Below are positions 33,323 through 42,434 of a DNA stretch of 64,000 nt, in pieces. The stretch comes from Flavobacteriales bacterium (lineage in GTDB: Bacteria; Bacteroidota; Bacteroidia; Flavobacteriales_F; PHOS-HE28). Location: positions 1 to 64,000 of the forward strand of contig JAHBUL010000017.1 in the NCBI GenBank assembly GCA_019638085.1. The letters are read 5' to 3'. Below the pieces are notes generated by a model. That model did not search any database. It saw only the letters and a list, made by a program, of their open reading frames with translations, and had not been told where the DNA came from. Positions within the stretch are counted from its first letter, which is position 1, and each line of letters opens with the position of its first letter. A program made the position numbers and the translations under genes.

Positions 33323-34024
33323 TTAAGGGGTGAAGGTGTAGCCCACCCCACGTATGGATCGGAAGTGCTTCGGCTTGTGCGGGTCAACTTCGAAATACTT
33401 CCGGAAGGAAACAATGAAATTATCGATCGTTCGTGTGGTAGGGAATACATCATATCCCCACACCTTCTGGAGGATCTCCTCCCGGGAAACCACGTCGCCG
33501 GCACGCTCGGTGAGCAGCCGAAGGAGCAACATTTCACGATGGGTAAGCCGCTTTTTCAATCCCCGCTGACCAGTGATCTCATAGGTCTCGAAATCCACGG
33601 TGTTGGTTCCGAATCTGCGCTGGGTAGGAATGATCGGGGCAGGTCCTTCATTGGATCGGGCCACCAGTTTCTCCACACGCAACAGCAGCTCCTGTAGGTC
33701 GAAGGGTTTACCGAGATAGTCGTCTCCCGCCTTTAGTCCGCGTACACGATCGGCCGGGGTGCTACGGGCCGTGAGGAAAAGAACGGGCGTCCGGTCGCCT
33801 TCAAGCCGAATGGTCTCGCAGATGGTGAACCCGTCCACATCCGGCAACATCACGTCCAGCACGATGCCATCGAAGCGGGCACCGCGAATGCGATCCAAGG
33901 CCTCCCCACCGCGGACCGCCGTGGTAACATCATAGCCTTCCAGCTCGAAGTTCATACGCAACGTGGATCGCAACGATTCCTCGTCCTCTACCAGCAACAA
34001 TCGTTTTGGGACCTTCTCCTCCAT
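33323..34024 (-). CDS. OmpR/PhoB-family response regulator
   Basis: The 233-aa protein has a receiver domain (residues 8-120) with acidic DE at 14-15, phosphoacceptor Asp57 in GIVLDVMLPD, Thr in FLTARS, and Lys in YLGKPFDL. A winged-helix DNA-binding domain follows (about 135-232) with LTHREMLLLRLLTERAG, EEILQKVWGYDVFPTTRTID and FRSIRGVGYTF. It would bind DNA after phosphorylation by a histidine kinase. No kinase gene adjoins it. The only kinase in the window is at 62966, 29 kb away. It is divergent from the men operon, with 95 bp between the starts, so it may regulate that operon or itself. Confidence 0.92.
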   Translation of the reverse strand: MEEKVPKRLLLVEDEESLRSTLRMNFELEGYDVTTAVRGGEALDRIRGARFDGIVLDVMLPDVDGFTICETIRLEGDRTPVLFLTARSTPADRVRGLKAGDDYLGKPFDLQELLLRVEKLVARSNEGPAPIIPTQRRFGTNTVDFETYEITGQRGLKKRLTHREMLLLRLLTERAGDVVSREEILQKVWGYDVFPTTRTIDNFIVSFRKYFEVDPHKPKHFRSIRGVGYTFTP

Positions 34025-34119
34025 CAGGCTACTTCATATACGACGGCCAAGCAACACTTGTACCGTCCGGTTTTCCATTATCCGATCGTCAAAGATCGCT
34101 CCAAGGCTACTTTCGCAGC

Positions 34120-34539
34120 ATGTTCAACGCAGAACAGCTCGCCTTTGCCAACGCCTTGCGCAAGGATACCATGGTGGAGCGCTTGGGAATCACATACATC
34201 CCGAGCCCTCCCGGAACCTTTGCCGCTACTATGCCGGTGGACGCCCGTACCTTCCAACCCATGGGACTCCTTCACGGCGGGGCAACGGCTGCATTGGCCG
34301 AAACGTTGGGCAGCATGGGTTCGGCCATGTTGGTGGACCTCGATAAATTCGCCGTGGTCGGCATCGAGCTCAATGCAAACCACATCAAAGGTGTGCGCTC
34401 CGGCGTGGTCACGGCCACGGGTACCGTGCTCCACAAAGGCCGAACCACCCATGTATGGGACATCCGGGTGAACAATGAGCAAGGAGAGCTCGTTGCCGTA
34501 TGCAGGCTCACCAATGTAGTGATCACAAAGAAACCATGA
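34120..34539 (+). CDS. menI: Hotdog thioesterase, probably 1,4-dihydroxy-2-naphthoyl-CoA hydrolase
   Basis: The 139-aa protein starts at the ATG at 34120; the upstream 38 residues possible in this frame are not protein-like. It has the PaaI/YdiI hotdog pattern: PMGLLHGGATAALAETLGSM (catalytic Glu in the helix) and VGIELNANHIKGVRSGVVTA. The family hydrolyses acyl-CoA thioesters. Being the first gene of a complete menaquinone operon and overlapping menF by 4 nt (ATGA) points to the DHNA-CoA step between MenB and MenA. The assignment comes from context more than from residues. Confidence 0.82.
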   Translation: MFNAEQLAFANALRKDTMVERLGITYIPSPPGTFAATMPVDARTFQPMGLLHGGATAALAETLGSMGSAMLVDLDKFAVVGIELNANHIKGVRSGVVTATGTVLHKGRTTHVWDIRVNNEQGELVAVCRLTNVVITKKP

Positions 34540-35645
34540 GCGAACCCACCGTACTGCACAAGGCTTTGGCCCAGTGTATCAAGAAGCGCCTCACGTTCGC
34601 GGCGTTCCGAACTCCCGGCCAGCCGGTGCAGATCTGGGCCCAGCGAAACCCGGAATTGGAGACCGTGGATGGCACTTTGCTTCTAGGGCTCAACCAAGTA
34701 TTTCTCATTGCTCCTTTCAACTTGGATCGTGAGCATGTGCCGTTCATCCGTTCTGATATCGAATTGATGTTCCCTGAGATCGACCCCGACATCACCCGGT
34801 TGGAGGAGTGCGAGGGAGCCTTGCTTAAAGCGGAGCAGCATGATGTGCCCACGTTGAAGCACGATTTCATCCGGGCCGTGGAAGTAGCTAAGGAAGGGTG
34901 TGTTGCACGCCGCGTGGACAAAGTGGTGCTATCACGCGTGATGTCAGCCGAGATCGATGTGGACCAGTGGCCGGAACTCTTCACCCGCGCCTTGGATGCG
35001 AATGAGGAGACGTTTGTGGCCATGGCGCACACCCCTGAACACGGACTCTGGATGGGAGCTTCTCCCGAACGCTTGGTACATGAGGACCTGGATCATGTGC
35101 GTGTGGATGCGATCGCGGCTACACGCCCCAGCGATGCCGTTCCCGGCCGCATTTCGGGATGGGGGGCCAAGGAACTCGATGAACAGGAACAGGTGATGTG
35201 CCACGTGCATTCCACGTTCGCACGGATGGATCTACAGAACATTGTGGTCAGGGGGCCGGAAGTGATGCAGGCCGGACCGGTAGCGCACCTCCGTACCTTG
35301 GTGGAAGCTGACCTGGGCGATACCTTGCTGGGTGATCTGGTATTGCAATTACATCCCACACCGGCCATTTGTGGTTCACCTACAAAGGCAGCATCTGATC
35401 TGATCGCCGCACAGGAATCACACCAGCGCTCGCTTTATACGGGTTTCTGGGGTCCGTGGAATGCCGACGGACCAACGGAGTTGTTCGTCAACCTCCGTTG
35501 CATGCGCTATCACCACGGTGCAACACAACTTTTGGTAGGGGCAGGCATCACGGCCGGGAGCGATCCGGAAATGGAATGGATGGAGACGGAACGCAAGGCA
35601 CAAACCTGGCTCCGTTTGATGGATCCGGAACGTGCGGCGAACTGA
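34536..35645 (+). CDS. menF: Isochorismate synthase
   Basis: The 369-aa protein is a chorismate-utilising enzyme. Typical motifs are KVVLSRVMSAEID, MGASPERLVHEDLDHVRVDA with the general acid/base region, DAIAATRPSD, HPTPAICGSPTKAA and YTGFWGPWN. It converts chorismate to isochorismate, the entry step of menaquinone synthesis. The ATG at 34536 overlaps the menI stop; menD begins 3 nt after its own stop. Entry into siderophore or salicylate synthesis (EntC, PchA) is ruled out by the surrounding men genes. Confidence 0.92.
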   Translation: MSEPTVLHKALAQCIKKRLTFAAFRTPGQPVQIWAQRNPELETVDGTLLLGLNQVFLIAPFNLDREHVPFIRSDIELMFPEIDPDITRLEECEGALLKAEQHDVPTLKHDFIRAVEVAKEGCVARRVDKVVLSRVMSAEIDVDQWPELFTRALDANEETFVAMAHTPEHGLWMGASPERLVHEDLDHVRVDAIAATRPSDAVPGRISGWGAKELDEQEQVMCHVHSTFARMDLQNIVVRGPEVMQAGPVAHLRTLVEADLGDTLLGDLVLQLHPTPAICGSPTKAASDLIAAQESHQRSLYTGFWGPWNADGPTELFVNLRCMRYHHGATQLLVGAGITAGSDPEMEWMETERKAQTWLRLMDPERAAN

Positions 35646-35648
35646 GCA

Positions 35649-37328
35649 ATGGTCACCTCCGATCATTTTACCGCAGCTGAACTGGCCCGCCTCTGCGCGG
35701 CAAAAGGAGTGCGGCACGCGGTGATCAGCCCGGGCTCCCGGAATGCGCCACTGGTGATCGCCTTCGGGAAACAGCCGGACATCCAGTGCTTGCAGGTGAT
35801 CGATGAACGCAGCGCCGCCTTCTTCGCCATGGGCATCGCGCAGCAGATGCATCAGCCCGTGGCATTGATCTGCACCAGTGGAAGCGCGGTGCTCAATTAC
35901 GGACCCGCCATTGCCGAGGCATTTTACCAGCGCATCCCGCTTTTAGTGATCTCCGCTGACCGACCGGAGGAATGGATCGACCAGGGCGAAGGCCAGACGA
36001 TACGGCAGCGCGATGTGCTGGACCCGCACCTGAAGAAGAGCGTGCATTTGCCCCGGGCCACGGATGATCTTTCACGCTGGCATGGGGGAAGGCTGATCAA
36101 TGAGGCCATCGATGCCACCTTGCTTCCCACACCCGGCCCCGTGCAAGTGAACGTGCCCTTCAACGAACCATTGTACGGTACCACCGAATTGAAGGAACAG
36201 GTCCGGCTCATAGCACCGATGCCTGTGGAATCCTTCATGCTACCGGACAAAGGATGGCGTGTACACCAGCTGTCCACCAGCTTGAAGGTGATGGTGCTGA
36301 TCGGCCAAGGGATGTGGAGCGATGGCATGCGAAAGCGTTTGCGTGAGCTGGCGGCATTGCCGCAGTTCACGGTGTTCACCGAGGCTACCTCCAACTTGGA
36401 TGATGCGGCATTCATCACCTGCATCGATCGGACGCTGGAAGGAGTGAATGCGAGCAACGAGAATGACCTGAAGCCCGATGTGCTCATCACCTTCGGTGGT
36501 GCCATCGTGAGCAAACGGATCAAGGGACTGTTGCGCAAGTGGAGACCAGCACAGCATTGGCATGTGGATGCTGGTCAGCGCTATTTCGATACCTATCAAA
36601 GCCTCACCCACGATATCGCAGTAGCACCGCACATCTTCCTCGCGCAGCTGGAAGGCCAAGTGAAAGACAACGAAAGCCTGTACGGCGAAGCATGGCGCAT
36701 GGTGGATGCACGGATGCGTGAGGCACACCGGGCCATATTGAAGGCGACCCCATTCTGTGATCTCACGGTCTTCGAAGCGCTATTGGAACACATCCCGGAA
36801 GGAAATGACATTCATTTGGCGAACAGTACGGCAGCACGCTATGCGCAACTCTTCGACCGGGAACGGGGACATCGCTACTTCAGCAACCGGGGCACAAGTG
36901 GCATCGATGGCTGCACCAGTACTGCCGTGGGTGCAGCTTTTGCAACCGATAGGCCCACAACACTGATCACCGGTGACGTGGCTTTCTGTTACGATAGCAA
37001 CGCATTCTGGAACAACCATCTTTCCCCGGAATTGAAGATCATCGTCATCGATAACGGCGGAGGAAACATCTTCCGCTACATCGATGGTCCCGACATGGAT
37101 CCCGAACTGCTTCCGTGGTTCGAGTCCCCGCACAAGCGCGATATTCCTGCGATGGTGAAGAGCTTCGGTATGCCGTACTATACCGCGCAGGATGAAGCCT
37201 CGCTGAAGCTCGGACTTGCGGATCTCTACAAACCGCACGACACGCCCGCCGTGCTCTACATCAAGACCGATGCGCTCACCTCACCGAAGGTGCTGCGCGA
37301 ATATTTCACGAAACTCCGTTCCGCTTGA
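35649..37328 (+). CDS. menD: 2-succinyl-5-enolpyruvyl-6-hydroxy-3-cyclohexene-1-carboxylate synthase
   Basis: This is a 559-aa thiamine-diphosphate enzyme. It has HAVISPGSRNAPLVIAFG at the N-terminus, the glutamate-bearing QVIDERSAAFFAMGIA, SADRPEEWIDQGEGQTIRQ, and the ThDP/Mg motif GDVAFCYDSNAFWNNH ending VIDNGGGNIF. It joins isochorismate and 2-oxoglutarate to give SEPHCHC. The length is as usual for the family. It is tightly placed between menF and menB in the operon. Confidence 0.95.
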   Translation: MVTSDHFTAAELARLCAAKGVRHAVISPGSRNAPLVIAFGKQPDIQCLQVIDERSAAFFAMGIAQQMHQPVALICTSGSAVLNYGPAIAEAFYQRIPLLVISADRPEEWIDQGEGQTIRQRDVLDPHLKKSVHLPRATDDLSRWHGGRLINEAIDATLLPTPGPVQVNVPFNEPLYGTTELKEQVRLIAPMPVESFMLPDKGWRVHQLSTSLKVMVLIGQGMWSDGMRKRLRELAALPQFTVFTEATSNLDDAAFITCIDRTLEGVNASNENDLKPDVLITFGGAIVSKRIKGLLRKWRPAQHWHVDAGQRYFDTYQSLTHDIAVAPHIFLAQLEGQVKDNESLYGEAWRMVDARMREAHRAILKATPFCDLTVFEALLEHIPEGNDIHLANSTAARYAQLFDRERGHRYFSNRGTSGIDGCTSTAVGAAFATDRPTTLITGDVAFCYDSNAFWNNHLSPELKIIVIDNGGGNIFRYIDGPDMDPELLPWFESPHKRDIPAMVKSFGMPYYTAQDEASLKLGLADLYKPHDTPAVLYIKTDALTSPKVLREYFTKLRSA

Positions 37329-37379
37329 ACGTTGCGATCCCGTTGCGTCGTAGCGCCGTTGCGGTATACCTTTCCTCCC

Positions 37380-38198
37380 ATGACACGCACTTGGACCCCC
37401 ATCAAACAATACACCGACATCCGCTTCGAGCTCTTCGAAGGCATCGCCAAGATCACCATCGACCGGCCCGAGGTGTACAACGCCTTCCGCCCGGAGACCA
37501 CCATGGAAATGCTCGATGCGATGGACATCTGTCGCGAGATGAACGAGGTGGGCGTAGTGGTGCTCACCGGTGCTGGCGACAAGGCCTTCTGCAGCGGAGG
37601 AGATCAGAACGTGAAGGGGCGTGGTGGCTACATCGGCGCGGACGGCGTACCGCGCTTGAACATCCTCGACATGCATCGCCGCATCCGCGAGATCCCCAAG
37701 CCCGTGGTGGCCATGGTGAACGGATACGCCATCGGTGGCGGGCACGTGCTGCATGTGGTCTGCGACCTCACCATCGCCTCGGAGAACGCACGCTTCGGCC
37801 AAACAGGTCCCAAGGTAGGCAGCTTCGATGCGGGCTTCGGCAGCAGCTATTTGGCCCGGCATGTCGGCCAAAAAAAGGCGCGCGAGATCTGGTTCCTCTG
37901 TAACCAATACACCGCGAAGGAGGCCGAGGACATGGGCATGGTGAACAAGGTGGTGCCGCTGGCGGAACTGGAAGACACAACAGTGGATTGGTGCCGCACC
38001 ATGATGAAGCGCAGCCCGATGGCCCTGCGCATGATCAAGCGCGGCCTCAACGCTGAGCTCGATGGCCAGCGTGGTATGATGGAATTCGCCGGCGATGCCA
38101 CCTTGATGTTCTACATGATGGACGAGGCGCAGGAGGGGCGCGATGCGTTCATCGAAAAACGGGACCCTGATTTCAAGAAGTTCCCGAAATTCCCGTAG
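37380..38198 (+). CDS. menB: 1,4-dihydroxy-2-naphthoyl-CoA synthase
   Basis: The 272-aa crotonase-fold protein starts at the ATG at 37380 ([20 protein letters not shown]); a longer in-frame start at 37332 would add an unlikely tail. It has [15 protein letters not shown] (oxyanion loop), [20 protein letters not shown], and [21 protein letters not shown], which is specific to MenB. It closes the ring of o-succinylbenzoyl-CoA to DHNA-CoA. It lies 51 nt downstream of menD and 93 nt upstream of menA. Confidence 0.95.
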   Translation: MTRTWTPIKQYTDIRFELFEGIAKITIDRPEVYNAFRPETTMEMLDAMDICREMNEVGVVVLTGAGDKAFCSGGDQNVKGRGGYIGADGVPRLNILDMHRRIREIPKPVVAMVNGYAIGGGHVLHVVCDLTIASENARFGQTGPKVGSFDAGFGSSYLARHVGQKKAREIWFLCNQYTAKEAEDMGMVNKVVPLAELEDTTVDWCRTMMKRSPMALRMIKRGLNAELDGQRGMMEFAGDATLMFYMMDEAQEGRDAFIEKRDPDFKKFPKFP

Positions 38199-38291
38199 AT
38201 GAGTGGATGTGAAGACGCTGAGGCGCAGAGGAATGAAACGTTGGAAAGTCGTTCATCTCGCGGCGTTCGGTCTTTGGTCCACTCGTGAAGG

Positions 38292-39185
38292 ATGAAGCAC
38301 TGGATACACGCCTTCCGCCTGCGCACCCTGCCATTGGCGATGAGCAGCATCATTACGGGTAGTGCGTTGGCCGCGTTCCATTCCGAATTCCGCTGGCCGG
38401 TATTCGGCTTGGCCTTGCTCACGGCGATCCTGCTGCAGGTGCTGAGCAACTTGGCGAACGATCTGGGTGACCATCTGCACGGCACGGACAACGAGGTGCG
38501 TGTAGGGCCGCAGCGCTCCGTGCAAAGCGGGGCTATTTCCACTGTGGCGATGAAGCGCGCCATGTGGATCTGTGGCCTATTGGCCTTTGTATCCGGCGTT
38601 GCATTGGTCGTTGTCGCCTTGGGGGTGACCGCGACCACGATCGTGTTCCTGTTGATCGGTCTGCTCGCCATCGGAGCAGCGGTGAAGTACACCTTCGGCA
38701 GCAACCCGTACGGCTATGCTGGTTTCGGAGATATCAGCGTCCTGCTTTTCTTCGGTATCGTAGGCGTTATTGGGGCGTTCTATCTGCACACCCGTTCGTT
38801 CGTTCCTGCAACCTTCCTGCCCGCCATCGGCATCGGCTTGCTTTCCACGGCCATGCTCAACCTGAATAACATGCGGGACATCCATGGGGACGCCGCCAAT
38901 GGCAAACGAACCTTGGTGGTGCGCATGGGAACGGCACGTGCGAAGAGATACCATGCCGCATTGGTCCTTATAGGTTTCGCCTCCTTGGTCCTGTTTTCCG
39001 CAATGCACTTCCGCACGTGGTGGCAGTATGTCTTCATCCTCTCCTTTGTCGCGATGGACCGTCACCTGCGGTTCGTAATGAAGAACACGGAGCCTCGGGC
39101 ATTGGATCCGCACATGAAGTTCCTGGCCTTAACGACGCTGGTAACCGCATTGCTCTTTTCTTTGGGGTTGGTCCTGGCAGCATAG
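38292..39185 (+). CDS. menA: 1,4-dihydroxy-2-naphthoate octaprenyltransferase
   Basis: The 297-aa UbiA-family integral-membrane prenyltransferase has about eight hydrophobic spans. It has the first aspartate motif NLANDLGDHLHGTDNEVRVG and a second one in the region NMRDIHGDAANGKRTLVVRM. It attaches the isoprenoid chain to DHNA in the inner membrane. The ATG at 38292 is consistent with other MenA proteins that start with a short cytosolic 'W-x-x-A-x-R-x-x-T-L-P' helix. A small dispersed-type sequence (38212-38231) lies in the gap before it. Confidence 0.92.
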   Translation: MKHWIHAFRLRTLPLAMSSIITGSALAAFHSEFRWPVFGLALLTAILLQVLSNLANDLGDHLHGTDNEVRVGPQRSVQSGAISTVAMKRAMWICGLLAFVSGVALVVVALGVTATTIVFLLIGLLAIGAAVKYTFGSNPYGYAGFGDISVLLFFGIVGVIGAFYLHTRSFVPATFLPAIGIGLLSTAMLNLNNMRDIHGDAANGKRTLVVRMGTARAKRYHAALVLIGFASLVLFSAMHFRTWWQYVFILSFVAMDRHLRFVMKNTEPRALDPHMKFLALTTLVTALLFSLGLVLAA

Positions 39186-39243
39186 GAGCAATCCGGAGAG
39201 CTTCATAACTCCGTGCCTTTGTGCTTCTGAGGTCAGAATATCC

Positions 39244-40299
39244 ATGATCCACGCCACTTGGAAGGAACTCACCCTCAACCCGCGCTTCCCTCTGGGCACC
39301 AGCAAGGGCGTGATCCAGGAGCGCACGGTGTGGTACCTGATCGCATGGGACCCGAGCCGGCCACAGCTCCGTGGCATCGGGGAAGCTGCGCTCTTTCCCG
39401 GGCACAGCAAGGAGTTCCCGGCGGATGTGCGCACCAAGTTGCTTGAGCTATGCCGCGATACTTCAAACTGGGAACAGCGCTTGAAGGGTGACCTGGTCCA
39501 AGTGCCCAGTGTGCGGTTCGCAGTGGAACAATGCCTGAAGGATCTTGATGCCAGCGGGAGCAAAGTGCTTTTCCCCTCCGATTTCACCTTGGGTCGGCAA
39601 GGCATCCCGATCAATGGCCTGGTCTGGATGGGCGATAAGGTCACCATGCGCGAGCGGATCAAGGCGCAGATCGATGGTGGCAGCCGCTGTGTGAAGATGA
39701 AGATCGGCGCGATCGGTATCGAAGATGAACTGGAGCTGCTCCGCGAAGTGAGAAAAGAGTTCAGTGCGAAGGAGCTGACCTTGCGTGTGGATGCGAACGG
39801 TGCGTTCACGCATGGCAACGCCATGTCCGTGCTGGAGCGCTTGGCCGAGCTCGAAGTGGAGAGTATCGAGCAGCCTATTGCACCCGGCCTATACGAGGCA
39901 ATGGCGGAGCTCTGCGCAGCGACACCATTGCCGATCGCGTTGGATGAGGACCTGATCGGCTTGAATACCCGATTGGCCAAAAAGGAACTGCTCGAACATG
40001 TGCGACCCCAGCACATCGTGATCAAACCCAGCATGGTCGGCGGTTGGGCAGCCGCCCATGAATGGATCGATCTGGCCGAAGAGCGGAACATCGGCTGGTG
40101 GATCACTTCCGCACTGGAAAGCAGCATCGGCCTCAACGCCATCGCCCAGTGGACAGCTACCTTGAAGCCAAGCATTCCCCAAGGCCTGGGCACGGGCAAT
40201 GTGTACACCGACAATATTCCTTCTCCGCTCCACATGCTGAACGGTGAGCTGCACTACAGCCCGGAAATGCCGTGGGACCTACACCGGTTGGAACGATGA
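39244..40299 (+). CDS. menC: o-Succinylbenzoate synthase
   Basis: The 351-aa protein is a member of the enolase superfamily. It has a capping domain at the N-terminus and the barrel residues CVKMKIGAIG (Lys), LRVDANGAF (metal Asp), VESIEQPI (metal Glu), IALDEDLIG (metal Asp) and HIVIKPSMVGG (Lys). It dehydrates SHCHC to o-succinylbenzoate. MenH, which makes SHCHC, is not in the window. It overlaps menE by 4 nt. A 24-nt dispersed-type sequence lies just upstream (39209-39233). Confidence 0.92.
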   Translation: MIHATWKELTLNPRFPLGTSKGVIQERTVWYLIAWDPSRPQLRGIGEAALFPGHSKEFPADVRTKLLELCRDTSNWEQRLKGDLVQVPSVRFAVEQCLKDLDASGSKVLFPSDFTLGRQGIPINGLVWMGDKVTMRERIKAQIDGGSRCVKMKIGAIGIEDELELLREVRKEFSAKELTLRVDANGAFTHGNAMSVLERLAELEVESIEQPIAPGLYEAMAELCAATPLPIALDEDLIGLNTRLAKKELLEHVRPQHIVIKPSMVGGWAAAHEWIDLAEERNIGWWITSALESSIGLNAIAQWTATLKPSIPQGLGTGNVYTDNIPSPLHMLNGELHYSPEMPWDLHRLER

Positions 40300-41405
40300 G
40301 CGCACGAAGGAAATATGCGCGGACCATCGATGAGGCGTTCCATTGGTTGACCGTGGATGGTAAGTTGATGAGCAGCGTAGCTGCCCTTACTCATTTTGAA
40401 CGGCTCGCCAGCACGCGCAAAAAGGATATGGAGTGGAAAAAAGCGATCAGGGACGTCCTGTTCCAACTGGCCATCGGAGGAAGATCCATCACCGCAAGCA
40501 CCAGCGGCACTACGGGACCGCCCAAATGGATGACCATTCCCAGAAGGGACCTGGTGAACAGTGCGCGTGTAACGGCCGATGCCTTTCAGCTCAGGGAAGG
40601 CGACCGGACCCTGCTCTGCCTACCGTGCGAATACATCGCGGGTAAAATGATGTTGGTACGCGCCATGGCACTGGGGCTGGATCTGCATGTGATCGATCCA
40701 CGTGGCAGCGTAATTGACAACCTGGGTACCACCACCGACCGGTTCCGGTTCACGGCCATGGTGCCGTTGCAATTGCACCGGGCCATCCAGGAAGATCGTG
40801 CCCGCGTGGAGGAACAGTTCGATATCATCCTGCTCGGTGGAGGACCGGTGAGCGCGGTGCTGCAGGAGGACCTGCAGGGTCTGGGAACGCATGTATTCCA
40901 AGGCTATGGCAGCACCGAAACCGTGACGCATGTGGCTTTGCGTAGGGTGAATGGCGGAGTACCGGAAGAGCTTTACACCGCGATCGCCAATGTGACCTTC
41001 AGCACGGATGAGCGGGGGTGTCTGGTGGTGCGCACGCCACACCTTACCAGAAAAGAGCATGTCACCAACGATCTTGTACAACTTACCGATGACCGACACT
41101 TCCGGTGGCTAGGTCGTATTGACAATGTGATCCTGAGCGGTGGCAAGAAGATCTTTCCGGAGGAACTCGAAGTGCGAACCGCTGGCGTGATCCCTTTTCC
41201 GCACTTCTTTACCGCCTATCCCGATGATCTATTGGGCCAAGCCGTGACGCTGGTCCTGGAGACCGATCAAAAGCCGGAGGATGTTCTGGAAGAACTGATG
41301 GCAGCCTTGTTGAGCGTTCTTGCCAAGCATGAACTACCACGCCGGGTAGTGGCGTTGAGGAACTTCCATCGGACCCGCTCAGGAAAGGTCTTGAGGCAAG
41401 TCTGA
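40296..41405 (+). CDS. menE: o-Succinylbenzoate-CoA ligase
   Basis: The 369-aa AMP-binding enzyme has the P-loop TASTSGTTGPPKWM, FQGYGSTETVTHVALR, and the C-terminal hinge RWLGRIDNVILSGGKKIFPE, ending FHRTRSGKVLRQV with the catalytic Lys. It activates o-succinylbenzoate to its CoA ester. It is shorter than the ~450-490 aa enzymes of many bacteria, as is usual in Bacteroidota operons. The ATG at 40296 overlaps the menC stop. It is the last gene of the men operon and converges on the gene at 41419 with a 13-bp gap. Confidence 0.92.
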   Translation: MSARRKYARTIDEAFHWLTVDGKLMSSVAALTHFERLASTRKKDMEWKKAIRDVLFQLAIGGRSITASTSGTTGPPKWMTIPRRDLVNSARVTADAFQLREGDRTLLCLPCEYIAGKMMLVRAMALGLDLHVIDPRGSVIDNLGTTTDRFRFTAMVPLQLHRAIQEDRARVEEQFDIILLGGGPVSAVLQEDLQGLGTHVFQGYGSTETVTHVALRRVNGGVPEELYTAIANVTFSTDERGCLVVRTPHLTRKEHVTNDLVQLTDDRHFRWLGRIDNVILSGGKKIFPEELEVRTAGVIPFPHFFTAYPDDLLGQAVTLVLETDQKPEDVLEELMAALLSVLAKHELPRRVVALRNFHRTRSGKVLRQV

Positions 41406-41418
41406 TGACCGGCGACGG

Positions 41419-42195
41419 TCAATCCTGCGGCTTCACGTTCAGCGAAAGGAACAGTCCTTTCTTTTCGAATGCCTTCAGGAGGAAACGGATACAAAGGATC
41501 AAGCCGGTCATCTCGAAGACCTCCTCAAGGGTATACAGCGTGATGTACAAAGGGTTCATGTATTGCCAGCAGCCCGAGGGGTCGTCATAGATCCGACAGG
41601 GTAGCCAAGGGAAGTCTTCAGCAGGGTACGAGTCCGAGCCCACCACCTTTCCTCCGGCCATTTCCAGGAAAACAGCTCCGAAAACGTAGATGGCCCCACT
41701 GATCAACAAGCCTCTTCTCAGCTTCGGGTCAAGATTCAAGAGCCATCTGGAAAGCAGGACCAGAAGCCCAATAGCAGCAAGGCCGTACGGGATCACCCAA
41801 GCATAATAGAACCAGCCCAGCTCAATTGCGCTTTTACCCTCATGACCGAGGAGGCGATGTGTGAAGAACACGAATTTTTCATGGATCTGCGATCCTTCAT
41901 CAATTCCGAGGAAGACGAATATGGCAGCCATCAAGAACCAACCGGATCTTTTATTGGCAATTGCCGCCTTTCCGTGCAGGTAGAATAGACCTGCCCCGAT
42001 GAAGAACAGACTAATATTGAAGAAAGTGGGAAGGTTGGATTCGAGGTCCAGATCCACCAATTGGGTAAGAGCTTCCACCTTTATCTGAAGCACAGTATGG
42101 CAAAAGGCAACGATAAGATGTAACACCACTAAAATACCCAAGATCGTGAAAAGGGTGCGGGTGGTCGTGCTGGAGTGGAATTCGATCTTATGCAT
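41419..42195 (-). CDS. Multi-span membrane protein with a conserved D-E-x4-H-E motif
   Basis: The 258-aa protein has about seven hydrophobic segments. The third contains LMAAIFVFLGIDEGSQIHEK, with Asp99, Glu100, His105 and Glu106 at the membrane edge. Such clustered acid/His residues in a membrane protein often bind a metal and cut an amide bond, as in the ceramidase-like family, but I do not claim membership. Other charged conserved pieces are AGGKVVGSDSYPAEDF and YTLEEVFEMTG. The family is not recognised. Converging closely on menE, it probably shares terminator signals with it. Confidence 0.75.
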   Translation of the reverse strand: MHKIEFHSSTTTRTLFTILGILVVLHLIVAFCHTVLQIKVEALTQLVDLDLESNLPTFFNISLFFIGAGLFYLHGKAAIANKRSGWFLMAAIFVFLGIDEGSQIHEKFVFFTHRLLGHEGKSAIELGWFYYAWVIPYGLAAIGLLVLLSRWLLNLDPKLRRGLLISGAIYVFGAVFLEMAGGKVVGSDSYPAEDFPWLPCRIYDDPSGCWQYMNPLYITLYTLEEVFEMTGLILCIRFLLKAFEKKGLFLSLNVKPQD

Positions 42196-42278
42196 ATAGC
42201 GAATTATGGGAATTAGGCGCTGCTGAGACTTCCCCCATGGGGGGTGCCGCCCTCTTTACGGAGGACGACACCGATTCG

Positions 42279-42434
42279 TTATGCTTTACCCATGATCTTG
42301 AACATACCTGTGCCGCATTCCGGGCACTTGCCTTTCATGGCTTTGCGTCCGTTCGCCATGGTTACTTCACCGGCCTCTTTCATATTGCGCTTGGCCTTGC
42401 ACTTCACGCAATAACCTTCAACTTCTGCTGCCAT
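42279..42434 (-). CDS. DUF5679 zinc-ribbon mini-protein
   Basis: This is a 51-aa protein I translated by hand from the ATG at 42434: MAAEVEGYCVKCKAKRNMKE, then AGEVTMANGRKAMKGKCPEC, then GTGMFKIMGK and Ala. It has the two CxxC pairs (YCVKCKAK and GKCPECGTG) of the DUF5679 family, probably one Zn site. The function is unknown. It is probably expressed alone or with trpS upstream, 132 bp away; the gap contains a 14-bp palindrome AGGCCGATCGGCCT at 42456-42469. Confidence 0.85.
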   Translation of the reverse strand: MAAEVEGYCVKCKAKRNMKEAGEVTMANGRKAMKGKCPECGTGMFKIMGKA

